Shown in pieces: positions 25,757 to 34,326 of a stretch of DNA of 64,000 bases. How positions within the stretch are numbered: position 1 is the first letter of the stretch; every line of letters starts with the position of its first letter. Position numbers and translations under genes: made by a program. The notes beneath the pieces were generated by a model. That model was given only the letters and a program-made list of their open reading frames with translations, had not been told where the DNA came from and did not search any database. The stretch comes from Halorubrum rubrum (lineage in GTDB: Archaea > Halobacteriota > Halobacteria > Halobacteriales > Haloferacaceae): the NCBI RefSeq assembly GCF_024494685.1, contig NZ_JANHDM010000002.1, forward strand, positions 186,001 to 250,000, in the 5' to 3' direction.

Positions 25757-27763
25757 TCACAGCCCCCAGAAAACCGTGATGCCGACGGTCGTGACGATCG
25801 TCAGTATCAGTTGTAAGGGTGCGCCGACGCGTGCGAAGTCGGTGAACTTGTACCCGCCCGGTCCGTAGACCATCAGGTTCGTCTGGTAACCGACGGGCGT
25901 CAGTAGCGGGGTGCTGGCCGCGAAGGTCACGGCCATCGCGAACGCGAACGGATTGGCGCCGAGCTGTCCGGCGACCTCGACGCCGACCGGCAACATCAAC
26001 ACCACGCTGGCCGAGTTACTGACCATCTCCGTGATCAGCGCCGTCCCCAGATAGAACAGTCCGAGGACCGCGATCACGGGGAGGAGGACGCCCACGGAGA
26101 CGATGACGTCGGCGATGACGTCCGCCGTCCCGGAGGCCTCGACCGCGATGCCGAGCGGGATGACGCCCGCCACCATGAAGATCACCTGCCAGTCGATGGC
26201 GTCGTACGCTTCCTCGGGCGTCAGGATGCCCGTAAAGAACATCGCCGCGACGCCCGTCAGCGCACTCACCATGAGCGTGAGGACGTCGAGTGCTGCGAGT
26301 CCGAGGGCGCCGGCGAGGATCCCCAACGCGATGGGGATCTTCGACCGGTCGAACTCTTCCCACCCGTCCTCGCCCGCGATGGCGACGTTCGTGTCCCTCG
26401 CGATGCGATCGAGCACCTGGTCGGACGCCTGGACGAGGATGACGTCGCCGGCCCGTAAACGGACCTCCCGGAGACGCTGACGGATCACCTCGTCGCCGCG
26501 CCGGATCGCCAGAACCGTCACGTCGTAGTCGCGCTCGAAGTCCGCGACACCGCTGCGCCGACTCGACCAGGGGCCGGGCAACAACACGACTTCGGTGAGT
26601 TCGATCTCCTCGTCGGGGGGCTCCTCGTCCGTCTCGTCACCGTCCTCTTCCGTGTCTTCGCTAGACGCCTCGCTCTCTGCGAGAGAGTCGCTGGCCTCCG
26701 CGTCGGGCGGCTCCCAGCCGTGACGCCGCGGTGAGAAGCCGGGCGGGAGGGACGCGTCGTCCTCCGCGGCCGCCTCCATGACCTCCGGCAACAGCCGGAG
26801 GTGGTCGTGTTCGATGACCTCCTGGAGGGTTTCCTGATCGGCCCTGACGGAGAGGACGTCGCCGGCCCGGATCCGTTCCGATCCGAGTCCGTGGGCGAGC
26901 GTTCGGTCGCCACGAACGATCTGGAACACGTCGAGATCGAGGTCCTGCCCGCTCAGTTCCTCGACCCGAGAACCGACGAGCGGCGAGTCCTCCATGACGA
27001 CGACGTCGGTGAGATAGTCGGTCATGCCGAACGCGTCGGTGGGCGACTCCGCCGGCTCGATCCGGACCGGAGTGAGGTATCGACCGACGGTGAGCAGATA
27101 CACGATCCCCACGAGCAGGACGACGGCCCCCAGGTGCGTGAACTCGAGCAGCGAGAACGGCCGCGCGTCGGGGCCGCCCACCTGAACCCACACCTCGCTC
27201 GCCAGGAGGTTCGTTATCGTCCCGACGACGGTGAGCATGCCGCCCAGCATCGAGGCGAACGACAGCGGGATCAGGAGCTTCGAGGGCGACGTCTTCGTTT
27301 GCCGAGCGAGGTTCATTATGGCGGGGATCAACACGGCGACGACCGAGACGTTGCTGACGACCCCGCCCGGCGGCCCGGAGAGCGTGACGGTGGCGAGCAG
27401 CTGCCGGAACTCGTCGTCCCCGGCGAACGCGATCAGTTTCCGCGTGAGGATCTGGATGACGCCGGTCCGTCGGACGCCCTCGCTCAGCACGAACATCGCC
27501 AGCACGGTGAGCGTCGCGGGGTTCGAGAACCCGGAGACGCCCTGCTCCGGAGACACGCCGGTCCACTCGCCGAGGAGGACGAGCGCGACGACGAGCCCGA
27601 CCGCAGTGGCGTCGATCGGAACCGGCTGGGTAACGAAGAGGACGAAGACGGTGGCGATGAGTGCCAACACGACGAGCACGTCGATCGAGAGCGGAAGCGA
27701 TCCGGGGAGCGGCTGTAGGGGCCATCCGGCGCTCGAAGCGGAGAGGAGTGAGAGAGAACTCAT
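25757..27763 (-). CDS. SLC13-family permease with two internal TrkA-C domains
   Basis: 668 aa from ATG 27763 (MSSLSLLSASSAGW); a start at 27805 is possible but lacks support. N-terminal membrane half (TQPVPIDATAVGLVVALVLL; SGPPGGVVSNVSVVAVLIP), then two RCK_C/TrkA-C ligand domains (about residues 220-310 and 380-450) separated by an acidic linker, then the second membrane half with NSASVVLMLPVG and TPVGYQTNLMVYGPGGY. Such proteins are Na+-coupled dicarboxylate or sulfate-type carriers regulated by the TrkA-C domains. The substrate is not evident. Confidence 0.88.
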   Translation of the reverse strand: MSSLSLLSASSAGWPLQPLPGSLPLSIDVLVVLALIATVFVLFVTQPVPIDATAVGLVVALVLLGEWTGVSPEQGVSGFSNPATLTVLAMFVLSEGVRRTGVIQILTRKLIAFAGDDEFRQLLATVTLSGPPGGVVSNVSVVAVLIPAIMNLARQTKTSPSKLLIPLSFASMLGGMLTVVGTITNLLASEVWVQVGGPDARPFSLLEFTHLGAVVLLVGIVYLLTVGRYLTPVRIEPAESPTDAFGMTDYLTDVVVMEDSPLVGSRVEELSGQDLDLDVFQIVRGDRTLAHGLGSERIRAGDVLSVRADQETLQEVIEHDHLRLLPEVMEAAAEDDASLPPGFSPRRHGWEPPDAEASDSLAESEASSEDTEEDGDETDEEPPDEEIELTEVVLLPGPWSSRRSGVADFERDYDVTVLAIRRGDEVIRQRLREVRLRAGDVILVQASDQVLDRIARDTNVAIAGEDGWEEFDRSKIPIALGILAGALGLAALDVLTLMVSALTGVAAMFFTGILTPEEAYDAIDWQVIFMVAGVIPLGIAVEASGTADVIADVIVSVGVLLPVIAVLGLFYLGTALITEMVSNSASVVLMLPVGVEVAGQLGANPFAFAMAVTFAASTPLLTPVGYQTNLMVYGPGGYKFTDFARVGAPLQLILTIVTTVGITVFWGL

Positions 27764-27960
27764 TCGTTCGTCGTTCCCGGAGTTCGCTCGATTCCCACAT
27801 AGCATTTGGGTTCCCTCCGGGTGACGCGGTCGTCTCCCGCAGTTTTGCGGGACGACGCTCGACGAGCGCGTCCGTCGGGGGACGGTTCGACGTTCGTCGA
27901 CGCGCGACGCTCACGGCGGCGGACGGGTGAGCCGGACAGTTCGGGCCGAAGAGAGCGCGC

Positions 27961-29388
27961 CTACCGGTTCAGCGTGTGGATCGCCTGCCCCTGCGCGTTC
28001 TCGGCGGCCTCCATCACGGCCTCCGAGAGCGTCGGGTGGGTGTGAACCGTCGCGGCGACGTCCTCGAGCGTCGCCCCCATCTCGATCGCGAGCCCGACCT
28101 CCGCGATCAGCTCCGAAGCCTCCGGACCGACGATCTGCGCGCCGAGGACGAACCCCTCGTCCGCGTCGGCGACGATCCGGACGAACCCGTCGGTGTGGCC
28201 GGTCGTCAGCGCGCGCCCGGAGGCGTTGAAGGGCATCTCGCCGACCGCGACGTCGAAGCCGGCCTCCTCGGCGTCGGTCTCGGTCATCCCGACGGTTCCG
28301 ATCTCGGGGTCGGTGAAGACGGCGGCGGGGATCGCCCGCTGGTCGAGCGCGGCCGGCTCGCCGGCGATCGTCTCGGCGGCGACGATCCCCTCCTTGGAGG
28401 CGGCGTGCGCGAGCATCGGCTCGCCCGCGACGTCGCCGACGGCGTGGACGTGCTCGACCGCGCTCCGGGTCCGGTCGTCCGTCTCGATGAACCCCCGATC
28501 GTCGGTCTCGATCCCTGCCCGCTCGAGATCGAGCCCGTCGGTGACGGGTTCGCGGCCGACCGCGACGAGGACCCTGTCGGCGGGGTACGTCGACTCCTCG
28601 CCCGCCTCCGTCTCCGTGTGGACGAGGTAGCCGCCGTCGCTCGCCTCCGACCAGCCGGTCGCGCCCTCGCCGAAGCTGAACTCGATTCCCAGATCCTCGG
28701 CGCGCTTCCGGACGACGCGTTTCACGTCGTCCTCGTAGGGATCGAGGACGTCCTCGAGCATCTCGACGACCGTGACGTCCGCGCCGAGCTTCGCGTAGAC
28801 CGTCGCGAGCTCCATCCCGATGTAGCCGCCGCCGCCGACGACGAGGCGGTCGGGGACGCTCTCGGCCGAGAGCGCGGCCGCGGAGTTCCAGACGTGCTCG
28901 TCGGCGAAGGAGAAGCCGGGGATCTCGACCGGCCGGGAGCCGGTGGCGACGATCGCGTGCTCGAACTCGATCGACTCCGACCCCTGCCCGTCGCCGCCGT
29001 GGGCGACGCGGACCGTCTGGTCGTCGACGAACGAGGCGGCCCCCTCGATCAGGTTCACGCCGTTGGCCTTACACAGCTTCTCGACGCCGCCCGTGAGCCG
29101 GTCGACGACGCCCTCCTTCCACTCGATCATGCGCGCGAGGTCGACGGCCGGGTCGGCGTGGATCCCCATCTCCTCGGCGGTGCCCGCCTCGTGGGCGAGC
29201 CCGCTCGCCGTGATGAGCGCCTTCGAGGGGATACAACCCCGGTTGAGACACGCCCCGCCGTAGGCGTCCTTCTCGACCAGCGTCACGTCGAGTCCCTTCT
29301 GTGCGGCGCGGATCGCGGCGACGTAGCCGCCCGGCCCCGCGCCGATCACCAGTACCTCCGTTCCCGTCGAGATGTCTCCGACCACCAT
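27961..29388 (-). CDS. lpdA: Dihydrolipoyl dehydrogenase (E3)
   Basis: 475 aa FAD/NAD disulfide oxidoreductase. FAD motif VLVIGAGPGGYVAAIRAAQKG; redox-active disulfide GGACLNRGCIPSKAL; NAD motif VVGGGYIGMELATVYAKLG; catalytic HTHPTLSEAVMEAAE near the C-terminus. The ATG at 29388 overlaps the E2 stop as TGATG; a GTG one codon earlier is possible. It reoxidises the lipoyl groups of E2 at the end of the 2-oxoacid dehydrogenase operon. Confidence 0.96.
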   Translation of the reverse strand: MVVGDISTGTEVLVIGAGPGGYVAAIRAAQKGLDVTLVEKDAYGGACLNRGCIPSKALITASGLAHEAGTAEEMGIHADPAVDLARMIEWKEGVVDRLTGGVEKLCKANGVNLIEGAASFVDDQTVRVAHGGDGQGSESIEFEHAIVATGSRPVEIPGFSFADEHVWNSAAALSAESVPDRLVVGGGGYIGMELATVYAKLGADVTVVEMLEDVLDPYEDDVKRVVRKRAEDLGIEFSFGEGATGWSEASDGGYLVHTETEAGEESTYPADRVLVAVGREPVTDGLDLERAGIETDDRGFIETDDRTRSAVEHVHAVGDVAGEPMLAHAASKEGIVAAETIAGEPAALDQRAIPAAVFTDPEIGTVGMTETDAEEAGFDVAVGEMPFNASGRALTTGHTDGFVRIVADADEGFVLGAQIVGPEASELIAEVGLAIEMGATLEDVAATVHTHPTLSEAVMEAAENAQGQAIHTLNR

Positions 29389-30977
29389 CACTCGTTCAAC
29401 AGCAGCAGTGGCTCTTCAAGATGGTCCATCACGACGTTCGCGAACTCGGCGGCGACCGCGCCGTCGACGACCCGATGGTCGATCGACAGCGACAGCGGCA
29501 GCGTCGAGGCCGGAACGACCTCGTGACCCGTTCCATCTCCGGACCGCTCCCGCACGACGGGGCGCTTCTCGACCGCGCCGAGCCCCAGAACGGCGGTCTC
29601 GGGGTAGTTGATGATCGGCGTCGCGTACTCCCCGCCGATCGCGCCGAAGTTCGTCAGCGTGAACGTGCTCCCGCGCAGCTCCTCGGGCGCGAGCGACCGG
29701 TCGCGCGCCCGCGACGCGAGGTCGCTCACCTCGGCGGCCAGCTCGAAGAGTCCCTTCTCGTCGACGTCCTCGATTACGGGGACCATCAGTCCCGCATCGG
29801 TCGCGACCGCGACGCCGAAGTGGTACTCGTCTTTCAAGACGATCTCCTCGGCCTCCTCGCGGAGCTCGCTGTTGAGGATCGGGTACTCCCGCAGCCCCGC
29901 GAGGACCGCCTTCATCACGAACGGCAGGTAGGTGAGTTTCACCCCCACCTCCGCCGCCCTCGGTTTCAGCCGCTCGCGGGCGGCAACGAGCGCGTCGACC
30001 TCGGCGGTGTCGTGGTGGGTGACGTGCGGAGCCGTGAACTTCGACTGCTCCATGCGCTCGCCGATCGTCCGGCGGACGCCCCGGTACGGGATCGTCTCTC
30101 CCGGCGCGTCGGTCGCCGGATCGGCCGGCGTCGGCTCCGTTTCCACGCCCGATCCACCCTCGCCGGCGGGCGGCGCGGCCTCGTCGTCCGGCCGCGCGCT
30201 CGCTTCGGCGTACGCCCGGACGTGCTCCTCCGCGACGAACGCCTCGCCCTCGCGCGTCTCGTCGGTGGGCACGTCGTCGAGATCGACGCCCAGGTCGTTC
30301 GCCAGTTTCCGGGTCGCCGGCGTCGAGAGGGTCCGATCCCGGCCGGCGGGCTCGGGACCGGAGCCCGGTTCCGCCGCGGTCGTCGCGCCCGCCCCCTCCG
30401 CGGAGCCCCGCTTGCTCACCGCCGACTTCCGGTCACCGGTGTCCATCTCGACCGGCTTCGGGTCGGTCGCGTCGTCCTCGTCGGGATCGGATCCCTCGGC
30501 GTCGGCGTGCTCGCGCACGTCGCGCTCGTCGACCCGACCGCCGGGACCGCTCCCGTCGACCGCGGAGAGGTCGACGCCGAGCTCGCGCGCCAGCCGACGG
30601 ACCGACGGCGGGGCGAACGTGCGGCGCGACGGGGAACCCGATTCCGCCTCGACGGAGGTCGGCTCCGAGTCGTCGGGTTCCGCGTCGGTCGGCTTCGTAT
30701 CGCCGGATTCCGCGTCGGCCGACGCTCCGTCCGCCCCGCCGACGCGGAACGAGATGATGACGTCGCCGACGGGGACGACCTCCCCCTCCTCGACGAACAG
30801 CTCCTCGACGACGCCGTCGTAGCTGGAGGGGACCTCCACGAGCGCCTTGTCCGTCTCGACCTCGGCGACGGGCTGGTCCTCCTCGACGCGGTCGCCGGGC
30901 GCGACCAGCCACGAGACCAGTTCGCCCTCGGCGACCCCCTCGCCGACGTCCGGCAGCCGGAACTCCTTGACCGTCAT
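29388..30977 (-). CDS. 2-oxoacid dehydrogenase E2, dihydrolipoyl acyltransferase
   Basis: 529 aa. One lipoyl domain with the modified Lys44 in VETDKALVEVPS; then, unusually, two stretches resembling the E3/E1-binding domain (PPSVRRLARELGVDLSAVDG at about 115, and STPATRKLANDLGVDLDDVP at about 215), joined by long acidic linkers; then the acyltransferase core from about 300 with LSIDHRVVDGA (catalytic His and Asp) near the end. ATG 30977 overlaps the E1-beta stop by 4 bases. The second copy lacks the GPGGRV turn of the first. The acyl substrate (pyruvate, branched-chain or other 2-oxoacid) is not defined. Confidence 0.94.
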   Translation of the reverse strand: MTVKEFRLPDVGEGVAEGELVSWLVAPGDRVEEDQPVAEVETDKALVEVPSSYDGVVEELFVEEGEVVPVGDVIISFRVGGADGASADAESGDTKPTDAEPDDSEPTSVEAESGSPSRRTFAPPSVRRLARELGVDLSAVDGSGPGGRVDERDVREHADAEGSDPDEDDATDPKPVEMDTGDRKSAVSKRGSAEGAGATTAAEPGSGPEPAGRDRTLSTPATRKLANDLGVDLDDVPTDETREGEAFVAEEHVRAYAEASARPDDEAAPPAGEGGSGVETEPTPADPATDAPGETIPYRGVRRTIGERMEQSKFTAPHVTHHDTAEVDALVAARERLKPRAAEVGVKLTYLPFVMKAVLAGLREYPILNSELREEAEEIVLKDEYHFGVAVATDAGLMVPVIEDVDEKGLFELAAEVSDLASRARDRSLAPEELRGSTFTLTNFGAIGGEYATPIINYPETAVLGLGAVEKRPVVRERSGDGTGHEVVPASTLPLSLSIDHRVVDGAVAAEFANVVMDHLEEPLLLLNE

Positions 30978-31966
30978 GGCTCGAACTCCGCGGCCTCCCT
31001 GATACCTTCCTCGATGCGCGTCGCGCTCGGGAGGTAGTAGTCCTCGAGCGCGTACAGCGGGTACGGCACGTCGAACCCGGTGATCCGCTCGATGGGGGCC
31101 TCCTGGTACAAGAGCGCCTCCTCCTGGAGGATCGCCGTGATCTCCGCGGCGAGTCCGGCGGTTCTCGGGGCCTCGTGGACGACCGCCGCGCGACCGGTCC
31201 GCTCGAAGGCGTCGACGATCGCCTCCCGGTCGAGCGGCGAGATCGTCCGCAGGTCGAGCACCTCGCACTCGATGCCGTCCTCGGCGAGCGCCTCGGCGGC
31301 CTCGAGGGTGGGACGCGTCATCGCGCCGTAGGTGAAGACGGCGACGTCGTCGCCCGCGCGCCTGGTCGTCGCCTCGCCGATCGGGACCGTGTACGGCTCC
31401 TCGGGAACCTCCTCGCGGAACGCGCGGTAGATCAGCTTCGGCTCGAGGAATATCACGGGATCGGGATCGCGGATCGACGCCGCGAGCAGTCCCTTCGTGT
31501 CGTACGGGGTGGAGGGGATCACGACCTTCAGCCCCGCCTCGTGGGCGTAGAAGGCCTCCTTCGACTCCGAGTGGTGTTCGGGCGCGCGGATCCCGCCGCC
31601 GTACGGCGCCCGGAGGGTCATCGGCAGCGTGAACCGGCCCCGCGAGCGGGCCCGGAACCGGGCCATGTGCGAGACGATCTGGTCGTAGCCGGGATACATG
31701 AACCCCGAGAACTGGATCTCTGGGACCGGCCGCATCCCCATGGCGGCCATCCCGACCGCGCAGCCGACGATGGCGGACTCCGCGAGGGGCGTGTCGACGA
31801 CGCGGTCGCCGCCGAACTCCTCGTGGAGCCCCTCTGTCGCGCGGAAGACGCCGCCGTTCTTCCCGACGTCCTGGCCCATCACGACGACGTCGTCGTCCGC
31901 GCGGAGTTCGGTGTGGAGTCCGTCCCGTACCGCCTGTACCAGCGTGAGGTTCTGCGTGTCGCTCAT
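30974..31966 (-). CDS. 2-oxoacid dehydrogenase E1, beta subunit
   Basis: 330 aa transketolase-like subunit. Typical segments are VVMGQDVGKNGGVFRATEGL, DTPLAESAIVGCAVGMA and RAPYGGGIRAPEHHSES. The length is standard. ATG 31966 follows the E1-alpha stop with no gap. With E1-alpha it forms the ThDP-dependent decarboxylase of the complex. Sequence similarity covers both pyruvate and branched-chain enzymes, so no gene symbol is given. Confidence 0.94.
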   Translation of the reverse strand: MSDTQNLTLVQAVRDGLHTELRADDDVVVMGQDVGKNGGVFRATEGLHEEFGGDRVVDTPLAESAIVGCAVGMAAMGMRPVPEIQFSGFMYPGYDQIVSHMARFRARSRGRFTLPMTLRAPYGGGIRAPEHHSESKEAFYAHEAGLKVVIPSTPYDTKGLLAASIRDPDPVIFLEPKLIYRAFREEVPEEPYTVPIGEATTRRAGDDVAVFTYGAMTRPTLEAAEALAEDGIECEVLDLRTISPLDREAIVDAFERTGRAAVVHEAPRTAGLAAEITAILQEEALLYQEAPIERITGFDVPYPLYALEDYYLPSATRIEEGIREAAEFEP

Positions 31967-33082
31967 TTATTCACCCAGGAAGGCCGCGTCGCCGCGTTCC
32001 TCGCGGAGCGCCGTGAGCTCCGCGTGCTGCGCCTCCAGTTCGGTCGGGAGCTCGGCGTAGGCGTGCTCGAACAGCGCCCGCGGCTCCGGTCTGGGGGCCG
32101 ACTCCGCCGCCTCGATGGCGTCGGCGACGCGCGTCTCGACCTCGGCTTCGATCGCGTCGACCCGGTCGTCATCGAGGATCCCCTCGGCGCGGAGGTACCG
32201 CTCCAGCCGCGGGATCGGGTCCTTGCGCCGCCACCGCTCGACCTCGTCGTCGTCGCGGTAGACGGTGGGATCGTCGGCGGTGGTGTGCGCGCCGAAGCGG
32301 TACTGGACCGCCTCGATCAGCGTCGGGCGGAGCCGGCTCTCGGGAGGATTCCGCGCCTTCTCGAGGGCCGCCGCCGTGACCGCGTACACCGCGAGCGGGT
32401 CCATCCCGTCGACCTGGACGCCGTCGAAGCCGTACGCCTCGGCCTTCCCCGCCAGCGTCGCGCTCCGCGTCTGCCGCTCGCGCGGGACGGAGATCGCCCA
32501 CTGGTTGTTGTTACAGAAGAGGAGGGTCGGCGTGTCGAAGACGCCCGCGAAGTTACAGGCCTCGTGGAAGTCGCCCTCGCTCGTCGCGCCGTCGCCGAAG
32601 TAACAGACGAAGACGTCGTCCTCGCCCCGCAGCTTCGAGGCCCACGCCCCGCCGACCGCGTGGGGGACGTGCGAGGCGATCGGCACCGCGATCGGGAAGA
32701 CGTTGACGTCGTCGGGCGCGCGCGCGCCGTCGCCGTGGCCCATCCAGTAGAGCAGCGTCTTCTCCGGCGGAAGCCCGTGGACGAACGCCGCGCCGTGCTC
32801 GCGGTAGGAGGGAACGATCCAGTCGTCCTCGGCGAGCGCGGTCGCCGACCCGATCTGTGCGCCCTCCTGACCCGACAGCGGCGGGTACGTCCCCATCCGC
32901 CCCTGCCGTTGGAGACTCACCGCCCGCCCGTCGAAGTGCCGGGCGAGCCGCATGTCGCGGTAGATCCCGACGAGCGCGTCCTCGTCGAGGTCGGGCACGT
33001 CGCCGACGACCGTGCCGTCCTCGTCGAGGACGCGAACGGGGTCGTCGTACGCCCTGTCGAACACGTTCACGGTCGGGGACAC
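31967..33082 (-). CDS. 2-oxoacid dehydrogenase E1, alpha subunit
   Basis: 371 aa. ThDP/Mg motif from FGDGATSEGD to FCNNNQW; the phosphorylation-loop-like YRFGAHTTADDPTVYR is also present. The start is GTG 33082 (MSPTVNVFDRAYDD); no in-frame ATG exists nearby. A TATA-like GGATATTACC on the minus strand (33111-33120) would give a leader of under ten nt. First gene of the four-gene operon. Studies in other haloarchaea found such genes but no matching classical pyruvate dehydrogenase activity, because pyruvate is oxidised by a ferredoxin oxidoreductase; so the substrate is open. Confidence 0.93.
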   Translation of the reverse strand: MSPTVNVFDRAYDDPVRVLDEDGTVVGDVPDLDEDALVGIYRDMRLARHFDGRAVSLQRQGRMGTYPPLSGQEGAQIGSATALAEDDWIVPSYREHGAAFVHGLPPEKTLLYWMGHGDGARAPDDVNVFPIAVPIASHVPHAVGGAWASKLRGEDDVFVCYFGDGATSEGDFHEACNFAGVFDTPTLLFCNNNQWAISVPRERQTRSATLAGKAEAYGFDGVQVDGMDPLAVYAVTAAALEKARNPPESRLRPTLIEAVQYRFGAHTTADDPTVYRDDDEVERWRRKDPIPRLERYLRAEGILDDDRVDAIEAEVETRVADAIEAAESAPRPEPRALFEHAYAELPTELEAQHAELTALREERGDAAFLGE

Positions 33083-33343
33083 CTCGTCATGGGAGTACAG
33101 TCCGACGCCTGGGTAATATCCTTTTCGTCGGTGGGTTTACGATGGGCAGGAATCTCGCCGATGAGATGACGGTTCGTTCACCAGAATAGGCCCTAACTGA
33201 TGATATATAGATAATCGGACGGAGAAGTGGAATCCTTTTCGTCGGATCGCCGCGTTCGATGAATATCTCGAACAAACGTGATGGTTTCGCGGGCGACGGG
33301 ACGGTCGGGTGCGAGCGTCGTCGGTGCGGTGGCGCGTGCCGAC
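33083..33343. promoter_or_regulatory. Upstream region of the 2-oxoacid dehydrogenase operon
   Basis: It holds the TATA-like GGATATTACC (minus, 33111-33120) and two exact copies of ATCCTTTTCGTCGG at 33118-33131 and 33232-33245, 114 bp apart. The first overlaps the TATA region of the E1-alpha promoter. Between them is an AT-rich stretch (TGATATATAG near 33200). No gene is visible. Confidence 0.45.
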
Positions 33344-33673
33344 GAGCGGCCGGAGGCCGCGAGTCGCACACGCGAGGGACGCTGCGAGCGGGGCGAGGGA
33401 CGAACGGAGTGAGTCCCTCGATAAGCGAGCGGCGAAGCCGCGAGCCGCGAGCAGCGAGGCTGGGGAGGCGTGAGGTGCGGGTGCGTTCCCGCGAGCGCAA
33501 CGAGCGGGAGCACGGGAGTCGCAGCCCGCGCAGCGAGCGAGCAGGACCGTCTTCCGGTGGTGCTGTGGGAGCGGGACTCAACGGGGCAGCCGCCGGGGGT
33601 GTTGCCGCCGGCTGCGGGAGGCGCGTAGCGCCCCGCGGCTGGGGCTTTGGCGGTGGTCACCGCGCCAGCGACG
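33344..33673 (+). repeat. GC-rich dispersed repeat cassette A, hairpin-rich
   Basis: A non-coding mosaic of perfect hairpins. Examples: CGAGGGAC (33394) / GTCCCTCG (33413) with loop GAACGGAGTGA; GCGGC-GAA-GCCGC at 33429-33441; TTCCCGC / GCGGGAG around loop GAGCGCAACGA (33493-33503); GGCGC-GTA-GCGCC at 33620-33632. Anchors shared with cassette B (50795-51139, inverted): GAGCGGCCGGAGGCCGCGAG at 33344, GAGGCTGGGGAGGCGTGAGG at 33456, GGGACTCAACGGGGCAG at 33573 and CGCGGCTGGGGCTTTGG at 33634. An open frame across it is a by-product of GC content. Confidence 0.75.
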
Positions 33674-33710
33674 GTCTCCACTCGATCGAGACCGCTCCGT
33701 GGCGAACGGG

Positions 33711-33738
33711 CGTTTCGGACGGAAACACGTCCGAAACG
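33711..33738. terminator. Perfect 11-bp hairpin downstream of the RHH gene
   Basis: CGTTTCGGACG (33711-33721) pairs with CGTCCGAAACG (33728-33738) around a 6-nt loop. It lies 64 bp beyond the stop of the minus-strand RHH gene, so it may end that transcript, or belong to the neighbouring repeat cassette. No T-run follows. Confidence 0.35.
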
Positions 33739-33801
33739 TAGGCTCTCAAGGACCGGAAGGGAACCCTACGGCTCGGCGAGGAGGACCGAACGGCCGGGCG
33801 A

Positions 33802-34206
33802 CTATCCGAGTCGGAAGGAGGGCTCGTCCGGCTCGCCGTCGAGGTCCTCGAGTTGGATCACGTCCTCGTCCTCGTCCTCGAGCTGCTCGCGGAGGTAGTT
33901 GACGTAGCGTTTGTGCTCCTCGAGCTGCTCGCGGAGGTGGTCGGCCTCGAGCTCCAGCCGTTCGTGCTCCCGGACGAAGCTCTTGGGGACCTCGATCTTC
34001 GGGGGGAACGACTCGCCGCTGTCGCCCATGCTCTCGAGCTCCGCCTCGGGAATGACGCGGACCTGTCCGTCGTGGGCAACGAGCGTATCCACGTAGTCCC
34101 GGAAGACGGCCGAAAGCGAGATGTCCCGCTCCTCGGCGATGTCTCGGAGGGTCTCGAAGGCGTCCTCGTTGACGCGGAACGAGATCGTCTTGTTCTTGTT
34201 GCCCAT
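33802..34206 (-). CDS. Ribbon-helix-helix regulator with C-terminal coiled coil
   Basis: 134 aa. The N-terminus NKNKTISFRVNEDAFETLRDI, then ERDISLSAVFRDYVDTLVAH, is a MetJ/Arc-type ribbon-helix-helix DNA-binding domain (residues 5-50). A Pro-containing linker follows, then a charged coiled coil (FVREHERLELEADHLREQLEEH) of about 45 residues. It is a probable dimeric repressor with an oligomerisation tail. ATG 34206 is preferred over GTG 34209. A TATA-like GTTTAAGTA (minus, 34230-34238) gives a leaderless transcript. Target genes are unknown. Confidence 0.8.
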   Translation of the reverse strand: MGNKNKTISFRVNEDAFETLRDIAEERDISLSAVFRDYVDTLVAHDGQVRVIPEAELESMGDSGESFPPKIEVPKSFVREHERLELEADHLREQLEEHKRYVNYLREQLEDEDEDVIQLEDLDGEPDEPSFRLG

Positions 34207-34326
34207 CACGCCCCGATCGTCGCGCGGACTACTTAAACATTTGTCAGACGGTGGCAGACGTCCGGTCGCGCCGGTTCGGAAAAACGAACCGTCGGGGCGG
34301 CGTCGGATCCCGGACGTGCCAGGCGA

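Noticed and set aside
33259-33741. 160-aa plus-strand open frame in the 33-kb gap
   Set aside because: It runs through the hairpin cassette; the predicted protein is Arg/Gly-rich low complexity, and related cassettes elsewhere do not keep the frame.
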